Assembly (NCBI GenBank): GCA_902167325.1 | Contig: LR632930.1 | Coordinates: 744,001-808,000, forward strand | DNA from: Chitinophaga pinensis | Lineage (GTDB): Bacteria > Bacteroidota > Bacteroidia > Chitinophagales > Chitinophagaceae | Length of the DNA stretch: 64,000 bases | Reading direction: 5' to 3' | In this document: positions 1 to 7,505 of the stretch, piece by piece | Numbering within the stretch: the first letter of the stretch is position 1 | Layout of the letters: each line of letters opens with the position of its first letter | Translations under genes and position numbers: made by a program | The notes under the pieces: generated by a model | Database searches by the model: none | Told to the model about the DNA's origin: nothing | What the model saw: the letters and a program-made list of their open reading frames with translations, nothing else

Positions 1-40
1 CGTACATTTACTAACAGCATTAAAACAAACCAAGACTCAG

Positions 41-730
41 ATGACACCAGGAATCATGATAATTTCCCTCGTTTTCGTAGGGATCAGTGCGTTGGTCAGC
101 TGGCGATTGCGTAGCAAGTTCAAGCAATACAGCGAAGTACCTACATCTTCCGGGATGACCGGGCGTGAAATAGCAGAGAAGATGCTGAAAGACAACGGCA
201 TCTTTGATGTAAAGGTATTGTCTTCGGAAGGCTTCCTCAGCGACCACTATAACCCGGGAAATAAGACGGTAAACCTTAGTCCGGACGTATACAACTCCGC
301 CAGCGTAGCAGCGGCAGCGGTAGCCGCCCACGAATGCGGGCATGCCGTCCAGCACGCTACCGCCTATCCGTGGCTGCAGTTCCGCTCCAAAATGGTGCCG
401 GTGGTGCAATTCAGCTCCTATGCGGTACAACTGGTGCTGATAGCGGGCATATTGATGGTAAATATGTTCCCGAACCTCCTGCTGATCGGCATTCTGCTGT
501 TCGGGGTAACCACATTATTCTCTATTGTTACGCTGCCGGTTGAGTTCGATGCATCCAAGCGCGCCCTGGCATGGCTGGACAGTGCGGGGATTACTTATAA
601 GCAAGAGCACGACCAGGCGAAGGACGCCCTTTGGTGGGCTGCCATGACCTATGTGGTGGCTGCGGTATCTTCCGTAGTTATCTTATTGCAATATTTGATG
701 ATATATCTTGGTGCAAGGAGCCGTGATTAA
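41..730 (+). CDS. YugP-family membrane zinc metallopeptidase
   Basis: A 229-residue protein of the YugP zinc-peptidase family (PF04298). Residues 97-101 read HECGH, an HExxH-type zinc site. The stretch near residues 166-172 (PVEFDAS) is where the family carries its downstream glutamate ligand. A hydrophobic N-terminal segment (about residues 5-20) and further membrane segments at about 127-163 and 203-224 make it an integral inner-membrane protein. The length matches the family. The substrate is not known for this family in Bacteroidota, so only a membrane protease role is claimed. The ATG at 41 starts directly with the membrane anchor, and a strong terminator follows, so it is probably transcribed on its own. 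Confidence 0.88.
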   Translation: MTPGIMIISLVFVGISALVSWRLRSKFKQYSEVPTSSGMTGREIAEKMLKDNGIFDVKVLSSEGFLSDHYNPGNKTVNLSPDVYNSASVAAAAVAAHECGHAVQHATAYPWLQFRSKMVPVVQFSSYAVQLVLIAGILMVNMFPNLLLIGILLFGVTTLFSIVTLPVEFDASKRALAWLDSAGITYKQEHDQAKDALWWAAMTYVVAAVSSVVILLQYLMIYLGARSRD

Positions 731-755
731 TATATAAACGTATTACAGCAATAGC

Positions 756-785
756 AAAAGGGCCGGGCATCCGGCCCTTTTTGTT
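756..785 (+). terminator. Intrinsic terminator after the YugP gene
   Basis: The arms GGGCCGG (760-766) and CCGGCCC (771-777) pair perfectly around a GCAT loop. Flanking A and T runs extend the stem, and a T-rich tail follows. Confidence 0.85.
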
Positions 786-896
786 GCCCCAAAACGCCCT
801 GAAGGCGCGGGGAAAGGTAACCATTGAAATGAATGATACAAATTCTTTATTGACTATCAATTAGTTACAAAGGCCCGTCCAAAAAAAGCCTTCCCA

Positions 897-931
897 TTTG
901 CTGGTTATTATCAAATATCCACTTAGCTTTG
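897..931 (+). promoter_or_regulatory. Candidate Bacteroidota promoter for rplM
   Basis: TAGCTTTG (924-931) matches the Bacteroidota -7 element TAnnTTTG. A TTTG at 897-900 lies 23 nt upstream, at the long end of the spacing accepted for this promoter type. It sits about 44 nt before the rplM start. It is a motif match only. Confidence 0.45.
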
Positions 932-974
932 CACTCCCTAATGGGCGAGACTTTAATTTTATTATCAATAAGCA

Positions 975-1418
975 ATGAATACTTTAAGTTTCAAAACAAA
1001 ATCTGCTAACGACGCTTACGTAAAGCGTGACTGGTACGTGATTGACGCTACCAACCAAACAGTAGGCAGAATGAGCGCCAGGATCGCTGCTATCCTGAGA
1101 GGCAAGAACAAGCCTTATTACACACCTCACACTGACTGTGGTGATAACATCATCGTGATCAACGCTGAGAAGGTTGTATTTACCGGCAACAAGATGAACG
1201 ACAAGGAATATCTGACTTATTCCGGTTACCCCGGTGGTCAGAAAGCAGAAGTTGCTAAAGACCTGCTGAAACGTCGTCCTGAAGTGGTGATTGAGCGTGC
1301 TGTTAAAGGTATGCTTCCGAAAAACCGTCTTGGTCGTGCCATGTACAAGAAACTCTTCGTTTACGCCGGTGCCGAGCATCCGCATACTGCTCAGCAACCG
1401 AAGTCTTTAACTTTCTAA
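975..1418 (+). CDS. rplM: 50S ribosomal protein L13 (uL13)
   Basis: A 147-residue L13 of normal length, an early-assembling large-subunit protein. Family hallmarks are the N-terminal [19 protein letters not shown] block, the [12 protein letters not shown] stretch and the [14 protein letters not shown] motif. It heads the run rplM-rpsI-rpsB-tsf with 13 nt to rpsI. L13-S9 is an almost universal pair, so co-transcription is expected. The start follows a Bacteroidota-type -7 box and no Shine-Dalgarno is seen. Confidence 0.98.
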   Translation: MNTLSFKTKSANDAYVKRDWYVIDATNQTVGRMSARIAAILRGKNKPYYTPHTDCGDNIIVINAEKVVFTGNKMNDKEYLTYSGYPGGQKAEVAKDLLKRRPEVVIERAVKGMLPKNRLGRAMYKKLFVYAGAEHPHTAQQPKSLTF

Positions 1419-1431
1419 TATTCCCTGCATA

Positions 1432-1821
1432 ATGGAAAAACAAAAAAATACTATCGGCCGTCGTAAGGAAGCAGTTGCCCGCGTATACGTGAGCAAAGGT
1501 ACCGGCACCATCCTGGTGAACGACAAAGATTATAAAACATATTTCGCGCTGATTTACCTGCAGAACCAGGTTGAAGCGCCTTTCAAGACCATTGACGCGC
1601 TGGACAAGTTCGATGTTAAGGTGAATGCTCAAGGTGGTGGTATCAAAGGTCAGGCTGAAGCAGTGAAACTGGGTATCGCCCGCGCACTGTGCGAGATCAA
1701 CCCCGAGTTCCGCCCTGCCCTTAAAGCTGCAGGCCTGCTGAAACGTGACCCGAGATCAGTTGAACGTAAGAAACCCGGTAAAGCTAAAGCTAGAAGAAGC
1801 TTCCAGTTCTCTAAACGTTAA
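1432..1821 (+). CDS. rpsI: 30S ribosomal protein S9 (uS9)
   Basis: A 129-residue S9 of normal length. It carries the N-terminal GRRKEAVARVYV block, the GGGIKGQAEAVKLGIARAL core, and the basic C-terminal tail ending in FQFSKR that reaches toward the P-site tRNA in ribosomes. It lies 13 nt after rplM and is followed after 45 nt by rpsB, so it probably sits in the same operon. Confidence 0.98.
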   Translation: MEKQKNTIGRRKEAVARVYVSKGTGTILVNDKDYKTYFALIYLQNQVEAPFKTIDALDKFDVKVNAQGGGIKGQAEAVKLGIARALCEINPEFRPALKAAGLLKRDPRSVERKKPGKAKARRSFQFSKR

Positions 1822-1866
1822 TGATTGTATCATTCAATTCTTGACCATCAATTCGACAAAAACAAC

Positions 1867-2874
1867 ATGGAAAATAATACTTCATTACAGCAGCAGTTAC
1901 TGGAAGCCGGTGTACACTTCGGTCACCTGAAGAAGAAGTGGAACCCCAAGATGCTGCCTTATATCTTCGCTGAGAAGAAAGGTATTCACATCATCGACCT
2001 GAACAAAACCGTAGAAGGTCTGCAGGAAACAGCCGCAGCGCTGAAATCCATCGCCAAAAGCGGTAAAAAGATCATGTTCGTGGCTACTAAAAAGCAGGCG
2101 AAAGAAATCGTTGCTGAAGCTGCCAAGCGCGTGAACATGCCTTATGTGACTGAACGCTGGTTGGGCGGTATGCTCACCAACTTCGCCACCATCCGTAAGA
2201 GCGTGAAGAAAATGCAGAGCATTGAGAAAATGCTGGCTGACGGTACCTTTGATAACATTACCAAGAAAGAGCGTCTGACGCTCTCCCGCGATAAGGACAA
2301 AATGGAAAAAGTGCTGGGCGGTATCGCTCAACTGGCACGTGTTCCTGCTGCCCTGTTTATCGTAGATATCAGCCATGAGCACATCGCACTGGCTGAAGCT
2401 AAACGCCTTGGTGTTTCTACTTTCGGTATGGTGGATACCAACTCCGATCCTACCAAAGTAGACTTCGCAATCCCTGCGAACGACGACGCTACCAAATCCA
2501 TCGCCATTATCGTTAGCTACATCGCTGCAGCTATCGCAGAAGGCCTGGCTGAGCGCGCTGTTGAGAAAACCGACGACGTGGAAGAAGAAGAAGCTGACAA
2601 CAAGATTCGCAAGTTCGAACTTGAAGGTGGCGACGAACGCGGTGAAAGAGGTCGCAGACCTGGTGGCCCCGGCGGACAACGTGGTCCTGGTGGTCCCGGT
2701 GGCGGACCCGGCCGTGGTGGTAACAACCGTCCTGGTGGCGGCGGTGGTGGTCGCAGCGGCGGCGGCGGTAACCGTCCCGGTGGCGGTGGCGGCCGTAGCG
2801 GTGGCAATCGTCCTGGCGGCGGTGGCGGTGGATTCCGTCCCTCCGGTGCAGGCAGACCTGGTCCTTCCAGATAA
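1867..2874 (+). CDS. rpsB: 30S ribosomal protein S2 (uS2) with glycine/arginine-rich C-terminal tail
   Basis: I start it at the ATG at 1867 (335 aa), where [20 protein letters not shown] matches the S2 N-terminus. An upstream in-frame TTG at 1825 would add 14 unconserved residues. The normal S2 fold runs to about residue 237 and includes [13 protein letters not shown] and the NSDPTKVDF block. After an acidic linker (DDVEEEEAD) come about 80 residues of RPGGPGG- and [12 protein letters not shown] repeats. S2 is usually near 230-260 residues, so this tail is an addition. The tail's base composition is G-rich because of its glycine codons. It could contact RNA, but that is inference. It precedes tsf, the usual partner. 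Confidence 0.96.
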   Translation: MENNTSLQQQLLEAGVHFGHLKKKWNPKMLPYIFAEKKGIHIIDLNKTVEGLQETAAALKSIAKSGKKIMFVATKKQAKEIVAEAAKRVNMPYVTERWLGGMLTNFATIRKSVKKMQSIEKMLADGTFDNITKKERLTLSRDKDKMEKVLGGIAQLARVPAALFIVDISHEHIALAEAKRLGVSTFGMVDTNSDPTKVDFAIPANDDATKSIAIIVSYIAAAIAEGLAERAVEKTDDVEEEEADNKIRKFELEGGDERGERGRRPGGPGGQRGPGGPGGGPGRGGNNRPGGGGGGRSGGGGNRPGGGGGRSGGNRPGGGGGGFRPSGAGRPGPSR

Positions 2875-2899
2875 TCGCTGACTTCGTCAACAATAATAG

Positions 2900-2939
2900 C
2901 GTGAATCGTGAATGATAAAACCATCGTTCACGATTCACG
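2900..2939. other. Long hairpin between rpsB and tsf
   Basis: Two 17-nt arms (2900-2916 and 2923-2939) pair with one G-T position around the loop AAAACC. No T run follows on the plus strand, so it is not a classical terminator. It could be an RNA processing or attenuation site setting the S2:EF-Ts ratio. That role is inferred from position only. Confidence 0.6.
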
Positions 2940-3000
2940 GTTATAAGATATCCCGAGAGGGAATTTCATCAAACGTTAACATATAAACTACTTATATACA

Positions 3001-3825
3001 ATGGCAACAATTACAGCAGCTGATGTGAACAAACTCCGTCAGCAAACCGGAGCCGGTATGATGGATTGCAGAAAAGCACTGGTTGAAACCGATGGCGATT
3101 TTGAAAAAGCAGTAGACTACCTCCGCAAGAAAGGCCAGAAAGTAGCTGCCCTGCGTTCCGACCGCGAAACCAAAGAAGGCGTAGTAATCGCTAAAACCGC
3201 AGCTGACGGCAAAGCCGGTGTTGTGGTACTGCTGAGCTGCGAAACTGACTTTGTGGCCAAGAACGAAGATTTCGTGAAATTTGCACAATCCATCGCTGAC
3301 CTGGCGCTGGCGAACAATACCCAAACCGCAGAAGAGCTCAACGCAGCTCCCCTTGACGGTGCAACAGTTGCCGATAAGGTAAACGACCAGGTAGCTAAGA
3401 TCGGTGAAAAAATCACCCTCAGCCGCTTCGAAAGAGTGGAAGCTGCCAGCGTTACTGCTTACATCCACGGTAACTACCGCATGGGCGTACTGGTAGGTTT
3501 CAGCAAACCTGTTTCTGAAGAAGTAGGTAAAGACATCGCTATGCAAATCGCGGCTATGAACCCACTTTCCGTTGATGCGGATGGTATTTCTGCCGAAACA
3601 ATTGCCCGCGAGAAAGATATCGCTATCGAGCAGATCAAAGCTGAAGGCAAACCCGCCGAAATGGCCGAGAAAATTGCTGCCGGTAAAATCAACAAATTCC
3701 TGAAAGAAAGCACCCTTCTGGGTCAGGCTTTCGTGAAAGACGGCAACAAATCCGTAGCCGATCACCTGAAGTCTGTTGACGCCGAGCTGAAAGTTTCCAG
3801 CTTCAAACGCGTAGCATTAGGATAA
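3001..3825 (+). CDS. tsf: Elongation factor Ts
   Basis: A 274-residue EF-Ts, the nucleotide exchange factor for EF-Tu. The N-terminal UBA-like domain carries the signature LRQQTGAGMMDCRKAL. The TDFVAKNEDF motif follows in the core, and IAMQIAAMNPLSV opens the C-terminal subdomain. The length suits the family. It lies 126 nt after rpsB, with a long hairpin between them, and a strong terminator follows. The S2-Ts pairing is nearly universal. Confidence 0.98.
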   Translation: MATITAADVNKLRQQTGAGMMDCRKALVETDGDFEKAVDYLRKKGQKVAALRSDRETKEGVVIAKTAADGKAGVVVLLSCETDFVAKNEDFVKFAQSIADLALANNTQTAEELNAAPLDGATVADKVNDQVAKIGEKITLSRFERVEAASVTAYIHGNYRMGVLVGFSKPVSEEVGKDIAMQIAAMNPLSVDADGISAETIAREKDIAIEQIKAEGKPAEMAEKIAAGKINKFLKESTLLGQAFVKDGNKSVADHLKSVDAELKVSSFKRVALG

Positions 3826-3846
3826 TCGCAATTCGCAAAATATAGA

Positions 3847-3877
3847 GGAGAGAATGAAAATTTCTCTCCTTTTTTTT
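3847..3877 (+). terminator. Intrinsic terminator of the rplM-tsf operon
   Basis: GGAGAGAA (3847-3854) pairs with TTCTCTCC (3862-3869), and eight T residues follow directly. Confidence 0.92.
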
Positions 3878-3958
3878 GCCTTTACGTTTACAGGGGATAA
3901 TTTTGAGGCAGATTTGTATATTTAACAAATTCTGCGAATACTCATAATCATAGTTGAC

Positions 3959-4672
3959 ATGTTGCCAAAGTACAAACGAATCCTGCTCAAGCTGAGTGGT
4001 GAATCTCTGATGGGAGATAGTAATTATGGAATTGACCCGAAGGTAATTGCCCAATATGCCCAAGATATCAAGTCGGTGACCAACCTGGGTGTTCAGGTCG
4101 CCATCGTGATAGGTGGCGGGAATATTTACCGTGGTATGAATGAAGCAGAAACCGGAATTGAACGGGCACAAGGCGACTATATGGGTATGTTGGCCACCGT
4201 GATCAACGGAATGGCTATGCAAAGCGGCCTGGAAAAAGAAGGTATGTATACCCGGCTTCAATCCGCAATTAAGATGGAACAAATTGCAGAGCCTTATATC
4301 CGCCGCCGCGCCATCCGCCACCTTGAAAAAGGCCGGGTCGTGATCTTCGGTGCAGGCACCGGCAACCCCTACTTTACTACGGATACCGCCGCATCACTCC
4401 GCGCGATTGAAATTCAGGCGGACGTTATCCTTAAAGGGACCCGCGTAGATGGCATTTACACAGCCGATCCTGAAAAGGATCCTAATGCCACCAAATACGA
4501 AACCATTACTTTCTCCGAAGTATATCAGAAGTCATTGAATGTCATGGATATGACGGCATTTACCCTGTGTCAGGAAAATAAATTGCCGATTATCGTTTTT
4601 GACATGAACAGACCAGGCAATCTGCTCCATGTGATCATGGGCCGAAATGTTGGAACGCTGGTAAAAGGTTAA
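3959..4672 (+). CDS. pyrH: UMP kinase
   Basis: A 237-residue bacterial UMP kinase (amino acid kinase fold) that phosphorylates UMP to UDP in pyrimidine nucleotide synthesis. Visible motifs are [14 protein letters not shown] at the N-terminus, [10 protein letters not shown], the [13 protein letters not shown] phosphate-binding loop, and [17 protein letters not shown]. It is flanked by terminators on both sides and so looks monocistronic. In many bacteria frr follows pyrH directly. Here the next 2.8 kb has no gene. Confidence 0.97.
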   Translation: MLPKYKRILLKLSGESLMGDSNYGIDPKVIAQYAQDIKSVTNLGVQVAIVIGGGNIYRGMNEAETGIERAQGDYMGMLATVINGMAMQSGLEKEGMYTRLQSAIKMEQIAEPYIRRRAIRHLEKGRVVIFGAGTGNPYFTTDTAASLRAIEIQADVILKGTRVDGIYTADPEKDPNATKYETITFSEVYQKSLNVMDMTAFTLCQENKLPIIVFDMNRPGNLLHVIMGRNVGTLVKG

Positions 4673-4717
4673 TTCTGGTAAACTCGTCCGTACACAAGAA
4701 CGGAGCTTGACATATTT

Positions 4718-4746
4718 AGCCGGGGAGCAGTTGCTTCCCGGCTTTT
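4718..4746 (+). terminator. Intrinsic terminator of pyrH
   Basis: AGCCGGGG (4718-4725) pairs with TCCCGGCT (4736-4743), with one G-T pair, and a T tract follows. It separates pyrH transcription from the hairpin array region. Confidence 0.85.
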
Positions 4747-5180
4747 ATATTGTTAGTCATATTAAGAATAGTAGTATCGGTAATTGAATGAAAAGAACAA
4801 CAGATGATGCCATTTTAAACGGGGCCCCTGGCGGCCCAGGGATCAGAATCCCAATAATCACCCCTTACACCGCTTTACAGACACTTTCTCTGATGCACCA
4901 ACACCTGTATGGATTTAGTAAAAGGCAGCCGGCAAAAGCCAGCCAGCCGCTATTTAAAGTGAACATTCCATGTCCACAGGGAAATGATACCTCTTTATGC
5001 ACACAACAGGTACATCCCTGATAACCCAACTATATATTACGCATTACAACACCTCACCAATTGAATTAACTTATTCTCTCCACTCAAATCCACCCTGGAA
5101 AGGCCGCTTTAAACAATTCATGCTTTCTCCCAGGTCATCCCCCCGGCATTAAGCTGGAAACAGCCCTTTGAAACAATATG

Positions 5181-5202
5181 CCTGGGGAGGATTCCCTGGG
5201 CC
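5181..5202 (+). repeat. Hairpin repeat copy 1
   Basis: Arms CCTGGGGA and TCCCTGGG pair with two G-T pairs around the loop GGAT. It is followed by CC. Confidence 0.7.
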
Positions 5203-5275
5203 ACAACTAATTAAACCAAAGTGGAAATAAACATCCAATATCATTCAGCCGATAATCTTCTGTTTAATGTATAAG

Positions 5276-5299
5276 GGCTCCGGGAGGAGTCCCGGTGCC
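5276..5299 (+). repeat. Hairpin repeat copy 2
   Basis: Arms GGCTCCGGGA and TCCCGGTGCC pair with one T-T mismatch around the loop GGAG. The gap to copy 1 is 73 nt. Confidence 0.7.
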
Positions 5300-5440
5300 A
5301 ATGTTTAAGGATTCGACTGTTTGAAAATAACCTGTAAAGCCTGTTATGTATTTCTAATTGAAACTGTACTGCGAGAAAAGTCATGTGCAGGAATGGATGC
5401 AGCTAACTCTTTTTGCTTCAACCACCGAAACAAACACATA

Positions 5441-5462
5441 CCCGGGGAAGAATCCCCAGGTC
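5441..5462 (+). repeat. Hairpin repeat copy 3
   Basis: Arms CCCGGGGA and TCCCCAGG pair with one C-A mismatch around the loop AGAA. Confidence 0.7.
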
Positions 5463-6037
5463 TATGGACCGATTACTCGATCTTATTCGCATCGCAATTG
5501 AATTGTTTCCGTTAATAATTTGTTTATTGGAATTGATACTTAACAACGTTCACTTAAACATATGGATGTATTGTAAATACCCACCGCCTTTCACAATATG
5601 ACTTTAGTAACTTAAGCGCCCATTAATGCTGTGCTGCTGAAATACCTCCAACAAATATTTTCTTCAATAGGCATGAATAACCTGTAACAACCTGTTTCAC
5701 GTTTACATATGCAGCCCACCCATTTCTCCCTTTTCTCCTCGCCATCAAATTCCTGAATTAACCCGCCAATTCAATTATTAAAAAACATCTGTTACTGCAT
5801 CTCCATACTAAACATGTGTAAGAGTTGCCTGGATATGAAACCTCAGGCCTCATCAGAACCAATTGAACGATAGCAAATCGAATTGTAGCGTGTTTATGAA
5901 AATCTCCTGTTACTTTTTAAGTTAGCTGTCTACTTGCACTTTACATCTTTTGTTATGCAATCATTACCGCGAACATTTCACGTCTTATATTTCAGGAAGA
6001 ATGCCCCATATCTGTTTTCACTTTATCGTCTTAATAA

Positions 6038-6060
6038 GCCCAGGGAAGAATCCCCGGGCC
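6038..6060 (+). repeat. Hairpin repeat copy 4
   Basis: Arms GCCCAGGGA and TCCCCGGGC pair with one A-C mismatch around the loop AGAA. It follows the longest gap, about 575 nt. Confidence 0.75.
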
Positions 6061-6176
6061 GTATTATTATCCAAACGATATGAGTCAGTATGTACAGCGG
6101 AATCGATATGACACTCCGTGAACAAAAAATGTTTTCTCTGAAGCAAGATCCAATTGACTTTCAGGTACTAATTATT

Positions 6177-6198
6177 ACCCGGAGAAGAATCCCCGGGT
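6177..6198 (+). repeat. Hairpin repeat copy 5
   Basis: Arms ACCCGGAGA and TCCCCGGGT pair around the loop AGAA. The basal pair is A-T where other copies have G-C, a paired change. One A-C mismatch is present. Confidence 0.75.
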
Positions 6199-6437
6199 GT
6201 CATTTCAATCAAAGTCAAAGAATCAGTATTGAACTATTCTGCATTCATCAGCTATTTAAAATTCATTTTACGCAATCTGCCAACTTCGGGTATACCCAAG
6301 CAATCATCTCCTGATCTATTTCTCTTTCATCTTTCAGTAGCATCGTCATAAATAATAATCCGGAATGTTGATGCTCATTGTTCAGCTGATTATTGATCGG
6401 GATTCAGGCATAGTCCTGAAACATTCAGGGTAATATT

Positions 6438-6460
6438 GCCCGGAGAATAATCTCCGGGCC
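6438..6460 (+). repeat. Hairpin repeat copy 6 (perfect stem)
   Basis: Arms GCCCGGAGA and TCTCCGGGC pair perfectly over nine bases around the loop ATAA. An inner G-C pair of the consensus is A-T here, with both sides changed. Confidence 0.8.
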
Positions 6461-6550
6461 TTTACATCTCTGGCATTTGCGTCGTTGACTGCGTAAATAA
6501 TTAGTTACCACTTTGTCATTCCGTTCCAATTATTCTTCTTTATAAAAATT

Positions 6551-6572
6551 GCCGGAGAAGAATCTCCTGGCC
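6551..6572 (+). repeat. Hairpin repeat copy 7
   Basis: Arms GCCGGAGA and TCTCCTGGC pair with one bulged T around the loop AGAA. It shares the inner A-T pair of copy 6. Confidence 0.75.
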
Positions 6573-6644
6573 TGATTGTCTGTTAAACATTAAGAATTTT
6601 ACAACCCCTGTAAATTCTTAGTTTTTGATTCGTTCTTAAAATGA

Positions 6645-6667
6645 GCCCGGGGAGGAATCCCCAGACC
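6645..6667 (+). repeat. Hairpin repeat copy 8
   Basis: Arms GCCCGGGGA and TCCCCAGAC pair with two C-A mismatches in the lower stem around the loop GGAA. The gap to copy 7 is 72 nt. Confidence 0.75.
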
Positions 6668-6739
6668 GGTAAAAATGGAAAATGTATGTATTTGATCTAT
6701 CCTAAGTGTTTTATGAAAAAGTTTGTCTGATTATAAAAT

Positions 6740-6762
6740 GCCCGGGGAGGAATCCCCCGGCC
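6740..6762 (+). repeat. Hairpin repeat copy 9
   Basis: Arms GCCCGGGGA and TCCCCCGGC pair with one C-C mismatch around the loop GGAA. The gap to copy 8 is 72 nt. Confidence 0.75.
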
Positions 6763-6867
6763 GGATTTCATATGCACAGGATTCTGCATCAGACAATCCA
6801 ATAATATCTTCAGATCCAAAGCTGCCCCAACTGTCAAAGAACTTTTTCTTACAATACTTAAAATGTT

Positions 6868-6890
6868 GCCCGGGGAAGAATCCCCCGGCC
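6868..6890 (+). repeat. Hairpin repeat copy 10
   Basis: It has the same arms as copy 9 (GCCCGGGGA and TCCCCCGGC) with the loop AGAA. Confidence 0.75.
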
Positions 6891-7135
6891 ATTAATATAT
6901 CCCCATCTGCATGGGTTAGTTAATACCCACATCAAAAACCCTTTCGTTTATCTCTACAGACTGAAATGCCGAAGCATTCAGATTTGAAAAATCATCTTTT
7001 ATTCTACCAGGTGCTATCCTTAATTGTAGCCCTGATAATCTTTTGCCATGTCCGCTTTTACTACCTTCCTTTGTTATATCCATTAAATCCTAAATAGAAA
7101 ATAGTAGTACAAATCTTACGTCAGTTGAAGTAACT

Positions 7136-7167
7136 GGGGCCAGAAGAAGAATCTTCACCCCGTTTTT
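7136..7167 (+). repeat. Divergent hairpin repeat copy 11, terminator-like
   Basis: The inner arms GAAGA and TCTTC hold the loop AGAA. The outer arms GGGG and CCCC are joined through a small internal loop. A GTTTTT tail follows, so this last copy could also end transcription coming through the array. Confidence 0.55.
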
Positions 7168-7505
7168 AACCTTTCAAATGGTTACAATTCCAAATTCACG
7201 TAATGGAAATTAATCTCTCGGTCAAGCCACATCCCTCACATATTTCCGGTAACCGTAAATGCTATGATGCGTGATTGCACAGCTGCACATTCTTTTATTC
7301 ATCAGCGTTTCCGGCTAGATTTGTCAATACTATTCGCTTCTTCAGTACCCCTCCTCCTTTCCCGGAGGCCGCCTCCCATCACCCAATATGCCCAGTGAAC
7401 AGGAAGCCGGCACATCCGGATAAAGGTTCCCCGATCCCGATTGCAAACGGCAAACGGGTAGGTTTTCTTCCTAACTATTGCTATGAAAAACTAAAACTGT
7501 TCAGG

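Larger units (their letters stand above)
5181..7167 (+). repeat. Array of at least 11 same-orientation GC-rich hairpin repeats (REP-like)
   Basis: The consensus has a left arm GCCCGGGGA, a four-base loop AGAA (variants GGAA, ATAA, GGAT, GGAG) and a right arm TCCCCGGGC, usually followed by one more C. Copies begin at 5181, 5276, 5441, 6038, 6177, 6438, 6551, 6645, 6740, 6868 and 7136. All have the asymmetric loop in the same orientation. Gaps between copies range from 72 to about 575 nt, and three of them are 72-73 nt. The gap sequences are not alike. Several copies keep pairing through changes on both arms, for example 6438 and the base pair of 6177. The array lies next to a RAYT-like gene, as REP elements often do. 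A GTAG/GGAG-type tetranucleotide typical of classical REPs is not evident beside the hairpins. Confidence 0.8.
4747..7505. other. 2.8 kb gene-free AT-rich region carrying a hairpin array
   Basis: I find no credible protein gene here. Open frames are short (under 90 codons), do not resemble known families, and often run through the hairpins. The composition is clearly more AT-rich than the flanking genes. The visible structure is the series of GC-rich hairpins annotated separately. Weaker degenerate look-alikes lie at 4839-4852 (GGGATCAGAATCCC) and 5993-6007 (CAGGAAGAATGCCCC). Other shared bits are AATAACCTGTAA at 5327-5338 and 5677-5688, and CAATTGA at 5058, 5495, 5860 and 6151. Confidence 0.7.

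Noticed and set aside
2517..2938. Open frames antisense to the S2 tail (135 codons, Pro- and His-rich)
   Set aside because: They arise from the GC-rich glycine repeats read backwards. There is no family match or start context.
4788..5021. A 77-codon open frame after pyrH
   Set aside because: No recognisable protein features. It includes a degenerate hairpin copy, and its codon make-up is like the surrounding non-coding DNA.
5181..7167. CRISPR array
   Set aside because: The repeats are too variable, the gaps range from 72 to about 575 nt, and no cas genes are present.
5181..7167. Integron cassette array (attC sites)
   Set aside because: No integrase, no cassette genes between the hairpins, and no GTTRRRY core sites were seen.
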